This document shows positions 11,622 through 14,280 of a stretch of 14,280 nt of DNA, piece after piece. The translations under genes and the position numbers were made by a program. This stretch comes from Thermoanaerobaculales bacterium (GTDB lineage: Bacteria > Acidobacteriota > Thermoanaerobaculia > Thermoanaerobaculales > Sulfomarinibacteraceae). The notes below the pieces were generated by a model. It was not told the DNA's origin and made no database searches. It saw only the letters and a program-made list of their open reading frames with translations. The stretch spans positions 1-14,280 of the forward strand of contig JAOZUP010000051.1 in the NCBI GenBank assembly GCA_029938595.1, written 5' to 3'. Within the stretch, counting starts at the first letter, position 1. Each line of letters opens with the position of its first letter.

Positions 11622-12687
11622 GGTGGCTCCTCTCGGGAAGCGCGTCTGGAAACGGGAATCTCTCGACGAGCTTCCCTAGGAGCGACGAGGTCGGAACTCC
11701 CGGCTCTCGTGGATCCACCCACTGCCAATTCTCGGAGGGCGGATCGAAACATTCGGCCTCGACCCGCACCGGGACGACGTCGATCTTCCGATGAGTGATG
11801 TGGTGGCGCACGGCCGGCCCAACGATAAGGTAACGGCTTTTCACATCGGGGAGGAGGCGCTTCGCCTCGTCGAGAGGATCGGTTTGATCCTCCAGCTCCG
11901 CCAGCGGAGGCAGCCACAGACCTTGAAGAATCGGGCCCTCGTCGATCCGCCGCAACAACCATGCCCCCTCACGATCGACACAGCACGCCGCGACCCACCG
12001 TAGGGCGATCACAGCCCTTCGCCGCCGCGGCGGGGGGTAGGCCTCCGGCTGTCCCTCCGCATTCGCTCCGCAGTCTTCGCTGAGAGGGCAAGCGGCGCAG
12101 TCGGGACCGGCGGGCCTGCACACCACGGCGCCGAGCTCCATCAGCGCCTCGTTAACCTGACCCGGGGGCACGCCGTCCATCAGACCGGCGATCCAGGTTT
12201 CGAGCCGGCGACGCCCCTCGGCCAACCGCGGATCGGTCTCCATCGCAAGCACCCTGGCGCCTACCCGCATGACGTTTCCATCGAGCACCGGCACCGCCTC
12301 GCCGAACGCTAGTGAGGCGACTGCAGCCGCGGTGTAGGGTCCGATTCCCGGCAGTCGCTCGAGGTCGGAGGCCGTCCGCGGCAGGTATCCGGTGCCCGCA
12401 GCGACCTTGCGCGCAAGGCGGTGGAGATTTCGCGCCCGACGGTAGTATCCGAGTCCCGACCAGGCCGTAAGGACCTCGTTCTGGGTCGCTGCGGCGAGAG
12501 CTGCAAATGTCTGGAAACGCTCGACAAAGCTCGCAAATCGAGGCGCCACCCGATCAACCTGGGTCTGCTGAAGCATGATCTCGCTGACCAGCACGAGGTA
12601 CGGATCGCGGGGCTCGGAGCGCCAAGGCAGATCACGAGCACGGGTCCGATACCAGTCGAGGAGAGCGCGGGACGTCATGACACACAT
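11617..12687 (-). CDS. mutY: A/G-specific adenine DNA glycosylase MutY
   Basis: MutY removes adenine mispaired with 8-oxoguanine in base excision repair. The 356-residue protein has the HhH-GPD fold. Catalytic Glu36 is in VSEIMLQQTQV, the helix-hairpin-helix is LPGIGPYTAAAV (112-123, with Tyr118), and catalytic Asp136 is in VLDGNVMRVGAR. The 4Fe-4S loop is C-x6-C-x2-C-x5-C (Cys190, 197, 200, 206). After about residue 222 a MutT-like domain follows for 8-oxoG recognition, including the HHITHRKIDVVPV element comparable to the E. coli FSH region. Length is normal (E. coli 350). The start at 12687 (MCVMTSRALLDWY) is chosen for GAGGTGG 7 nt upstream. ATG at 12678 is possible but 16 nt from that site. 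The frame stays open upstream into the sigma gene; that part is antisense shadow. The gene is divergent from the ECF sigma gene and single. Confidence 0.95.
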   Translation of the reverse strand: MCVMTSRALLDWYRTRARDLPWRSEPRDPYLVLVSEIMLQQTQVDRVAPRFASFVERFQTFAALAAATQNEVLTAWSGLGYYRRARNLHRLARKVAAGTGYLPRTASDLERLPGIGPYTAAAVASLAFGEAVPVLDGNVMRVGARVLAMETDPRLAEGRRRLETWIAGLMDGVPPGQVNEALMELGAVVCRPAGPDCAACPLSEDCGANAEGQPEAYPPPRRRRAVIALRWVAACCVDREGAWLLRRIDEGPILQGLWLPPLAELEDQTDPLDEAKRLLPDVKSRYLIVGPAVRHHITHRKIDVVPVRVEAECFDPPSENWQWVDPREPGVPTSSLLGKLVERFPFPDALPERSHP

Positions 12688-12719
12688 GCTACATCCACCT
12701 CGGTCTGCCTCAATCACGC

Positions 12720-12725
12720 TATAAT
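12720..12725 (+). promoter_or_regulatory. -10 element upstream of the ECF sigma gene
   Basis: A perfect TATAAT lies 49 nt before the ATG at 12775, in the context GCTATAATGCG. The -35 position (about 12697-12702, ACCTCG) does not match a consensus. A perfect -10 suggests the housekeeping sigma factor reads it; an ECF-type autoregulatory site (AAC-type -35) was looked for and not seen. Confidence 0.5.
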
Positions 12726-12774
12726 GCGCCCGGCACAGCACGTAACAATCGTTGGACGAAGGGCAAAAGCATCC

Positions 12775-13335
12775 ATGGGAGTTGACCGGAAAGCCGAGGA
12801 TGAACGCTTGACCGCATTCATGATCGGTTATCAGAAAGGCAACATGGATGACTTCGAAGGGCTTTACGCCGCCCTCAAACAACCCCTCCTTCGCTACCTG
12901 TGGACCTTCGTGCGCAACGCCACGGTGGCTGAGGATCTGCTCCAGGAGACCTTCCTCCAGATCCATCGGGCGCGTCAAACCTACACCCCTCCGCGTCCGG
13001 TTCGTCCGTGGATCTACGCCATCACGCGGCACGTGGCGCTGATGCACCTGAGGTCCGGCCGACGCCGCAAGGAAGTGCTGGCCAACGATCAGCTGCCGGA
13101 GGTCCCGGTGCCGCCGGAGATGGAGAAGCTGGCAGATCATGCAACTCTGCATAAAATGCTTTCCGAGCTTCCCCGCCCCGCTCAGGAGGTCCTGATGCTG
13201 CACCACCTTCTCGGTATGAGCTTCCTGGAAGTCGGGCAAATCCTGGGGATCGCCGCCGGCACGGCGAAGGTTCGGGCACACCGGGCTCTGAAGGTTGTCC
13301 GCATTCGGCTCGAAGAACAGGGAGGTGTGGCGTGA
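12775..13335 (+). CDS. ECF-type RNA polymerase sigma factor
   Basis: This 186-residue protein has only sigma regions 2 and 4, as in group 4 (ECF) factors. Region 2 spans about 24-98: DDFEGLYAALKQPLLRYLWTFV, AEDLLQETFLQIHRARQTY (region 2.2-2.3 with the DLLQETF core), and RPWIYAITRHVALMHLRSGRRR, which recognises the -10 element. Region 4 spans about 124-180: LSELPRPAQEVLMLHHLLGMSFLEVGQILG is a helix-turn-helix, followed by AGTAKVRAHRALKVVR, which binds the -35. The next gene, overlapping by 4 bp (GTGA), encodes an NrsF-type membrane anti-sigma factor, so the sigma factor is probably held inactive at the membrane until a signal. The start at 12775 has only a weak GAAGGG upstream. Target genes are unknown; the ferritin-like gene 830 bp downstream is a candidate by position only. 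Confidence 0.93.
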   Translation: MGVDRKAEDERLTAFMIGYQKGNMDDFEGLYAALKQPLLRYLWTFVRNATVAEDLLQETFLQIHRARQTYTPPRPVRPWIYAITRHVALMHLRSGRRRKEVLANDQLPEVPVPPEMEKLADHATLHKMLSELPRPAQEVLMLHHLLGMSFLEVGQILGIAAGTAKVRAHRALKVVRIRLEEQGGVA

Positions 13336-14009
13336 GCACAGACCTGCTTCTCGAGGCCCTGCGTCGCTCCATTTCGGACGATCTTGTACCGGTGCGGCCA
13401 CTTCCGCCGGCCTGGATTCGCACCCTGCAGGCTGCGGCCGTCGCAGCCATCGGTCTCGCATTGGTGGTTTTCGTCTTCAAGCTCTCGCCCCGCCCCGACA
13501 TGGAGCAGCTTCCGATGTGGCTGAGTTGGGGATGCACCGCACTCCAGCTCGGAATAGGCGTGCTGCTGCTGGGCATGGCGCTGCGCGAGGCGGTCCCCGG
13601 CCAGGGAGTGCCAATCGGTACTGTGGCCCTCGGGGTGGGCACGGCGGTGCTAATTCAGATCCTGGTCGGCATCGCGACCTGGATGCACAGCACCGGGATG
13701 CCGCTGGAGAAAGGACATGGCCTTTCGGCGGGTATTACCTGTACAACCCACGATATCGCCATGGCTCTGCCGGCCCTTCTGGTCACGGTGTGGTTGGTCT
13801 TCCGGGCACTGCCGCTGCGTCCTTCGATCGCCGGACTTCTTGGCGGTGCCGGAGCAGCCGTGACCGCCGATGCGGTCACCCACATCCTGTGCCCAATGTC
13901 CGACCTGCGCCACGTCCTCGTGTGGCACACCGGGGCTCTCATCGGTCTGATGCTGGTTGGATGGCTTGCGGGCAAGCTGTGGGAACGCAATCGGTTCGGA
14001 CAAGGCTGA
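13332..14009 (+). CDS. NrsF/DUF1109-type membrane anti-sigma factor
   Basis: This 225-residue integral membrane protein has about six hydrophobic segments (about 32-50, 63-82, 95-117, 141-159, 164-182, 195-214). The short cytoplasmic N-terminus (LLLEALRRSISDDLVPVRPLPP) is the usual DUF1109 opening. The family signature near the end is seen as CPMSDLRHVLVWH (Cys187, His194, His199), with an earlier Cys137 in GITCTTHD. In Caulobacter NrsF, two conserved cysteines with similar spacing are required for the SigF response to heavy metals, as I recall. The 137/187 pair therefore suggests a metal- or thiol-stress sensor here. Translation begins at GTG 13332, overlapping the sigma stop codon, with GGAGG 6 nt upstream, so the two proteins are made in step. 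A third cysteine (68) is not known to matter. Confidence 0.87.
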   Translation: MSTDLLLEALRRSISDDLVPVRPLPPAWIRTLQAAAVAAIGLALVVFVFKLSPRPDMEQLPMWLSWGCTALQLGIGVLLLGMALREAVPGQGVPIGTVALGVGTAVLIQILVGIATWMHSTGMPLEKGHGLSAGITCTTHDIAMALPALLVTVWLVFRALPLRPSIAGLLGGAGAAVTADAVTHILCPMSDLRHVLVWHTGALIGLMLVGWLAGKLWERNRFGQG

Positions 14010-14012
14010 CCC

Positions 14013-14102
14013 AGTTTTGAGTTCTTAGTTTTGAGTTATCCGCCTCCCCCCCTGAACCTGGGAGGATGGGTTGGAACTCAAAACTCATAACTCAACACTT
14101 AC
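14013..14102. repeat. Inverted pair of AGTTTTG heptad arrays with inner hairpin
   Basis: Four heptads (AGTTTTG, AGTTCTT, AGTTTTG, AGTTATC) at 14013-14040 face an inverted array (AACTCAA, AACTCAT, AACTCAA) at 14075-14095 and a degenerate unit to 14102. The stretch 14027-14037 pairs perfectly with 14075-14085. Between them CCTCCC (14043-14048) pairs with GGGAGG (14060-14065), giving a nested hairpin. It directly follows the anti-sigma gene and may end that transcript. Confidence 0.75.
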
Positions 14103-14124
14103 CTCTCGGCCCTTGAATACCAGC

Positions 14125-14130
14125 TACAAT
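14125..14130 (+). promoter_or_regulatory. Possible -10 element of the ferritin-like gene
   Basis: TACAAT in the context GCTACAATGTGG lies 36 nt before the ATG at 14167. The context resembles GCTATAATGCG at the sigma gene. No consensus -35 is seen at 17 bp. Confidence 0.35.
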
Positions 14131-14166
14131 GTGGCGGTTCGAATACAAAACCCCCCTGGAGGCCCC

Positions 14167-14280
14167 ATGAGCCAAGGCATCGACTTCAGTCAATTGTCGC
14201 TTCTCGACACCCTCGACCTCGCCATCTATGTGGAGGAGGAGGCGAAGGACCGTTACGAAGACTTCGCCCAGCAGATGGAA
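14167..14280 (+). CDS. Ferritin-like / rubrerythrin-family protein, N-terminal part
   Basis: Only the first 38 residues are inside the window; the frame is open at the right edge. A GGAGG at 14158-14162 lies 4 nt before the ATG. The visible segment LDTLDLAIYVEEEAKDRYEDFAQQM has the first-helix pattern of ferritin-like diiron proteins (Glu, then ExxAxxxYxxFA), in which a glutamate ligates iron. Such proteins reduce peroxide or store iron and commonly belong to oxidative-stress defence, which would fit a metal- or redox-sensing sigma operon just upstream. The family call is reasonable; the subtype (rubrerythrin with rubredoxin domain or a shorter ferritin-like protein) cannot be decided from the fragment. 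Confidence 0.65.
   Translation, partial: MSQGIDFSQLSLLDTLDLAIYVEEEAKDRYEDFAQQME

Noticed and set aside
11465..11962. Open frame ending in NPKSEIR repeats
   Set aside because: The peptide repeat is the translation of the 7-bp DNA array, and the rest is antisense or out of frame with mutY. Such proteins are common false predictions.
12688..13461. Upstream extension of the mutY frame to 614 residues
   Set aside because: The added 258 residues are antisense to the ECF sigma and anti-sigma genes. MutY homologues start at about the residue chosen, and a ribosome binding site precedes 12687.

Overview
This is a GC-rich window of compact bacterial chromosome with short intergenic gaps, ATGA/GTGA stop-start overlaps and Shine-Dalgarno sites on some but not all genes. 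No ribosomal RNA or other lineage marker is present. The gene mix suggests Acidobacteriota (perhaps Thermoanaerobaculia) or a deltaproteobacterium-like lineage: an EMO/HdrD-like membrane Fe-S oxidoreductase, a fused TIGR03960/TIGR03936-type radical SAM protein, an ECF sigma factor with an NrsF anti-sigma factor, and intergenic 7-bp tandem arrays. This placement is inference only. No insertion sequence, phage, CRISPR array, rRNA or tRNA was recognised. Layout: (1) 1-858 holds the possible start of a leftward gene, a small lipoprotein of unknown function and a 220-bp gap filled with 7-bp repeat arrays. (2) 859-2787 is a YbiT-like ABC-F translation factor with an added C-terminal coiled coil, bracketed by inverted copies of one repeat block. 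(3) 2873-5057 (minus) is an overlapping fmt-rsmB-like pair for initiator tRNA formylation and rRNA m5C methylation. (4) 5058-5215 is a divergent promoter region with a perfect 23-bp palindrome. (5) 5216-8208 is a two-gene operon: a large radical SAM protein fused to its usual partner domain, overlapping by 4 bp a PTPS/QueD-fold protein that lacks the usual catalytic cysteine. (6) 8209-8576 is a gene-free stretch packed with hairpins. (7) 8577-11385 (minus) is a membrane Fe-S oxidoreductase followed after 1 nt by an exported LolA-like protein. (8) 11386-11616 is an intergenic gap with a long heptad array and a 14-bp inverted repeat on the mutY stop codon. (9) 11617-12687 (minus) is mutY. (10) 12775-14009 is an ECF sigma factor overlapping its NrsF-type anti-sigma gene. 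(11) 14010-14280 is an inverted heptad-array pair followed by the start of a ferritin/rubrerythrin-like gene. How the genes work together: fmt, the rsmB-like gene and the ABC-F gene all serve translation. The sigma/anti-sigma pair is a self-contained sensing switch. The Fe-S oxidoreductase probably links flavoprotein electron carriers to the quinone pool. The most unusual signals are the strict 7-bp period shared by all intergenic arrays despite different unit sequences, loss of cluster-binding cysteines in one CCG domain of the oxidoreductase, and the overlapping radical SAM/PTPS-like pair, which may be an undescribed two-step modification pathway. Promoters, terminators and leaderless starts are inferred by eye and are less certain than the genes.
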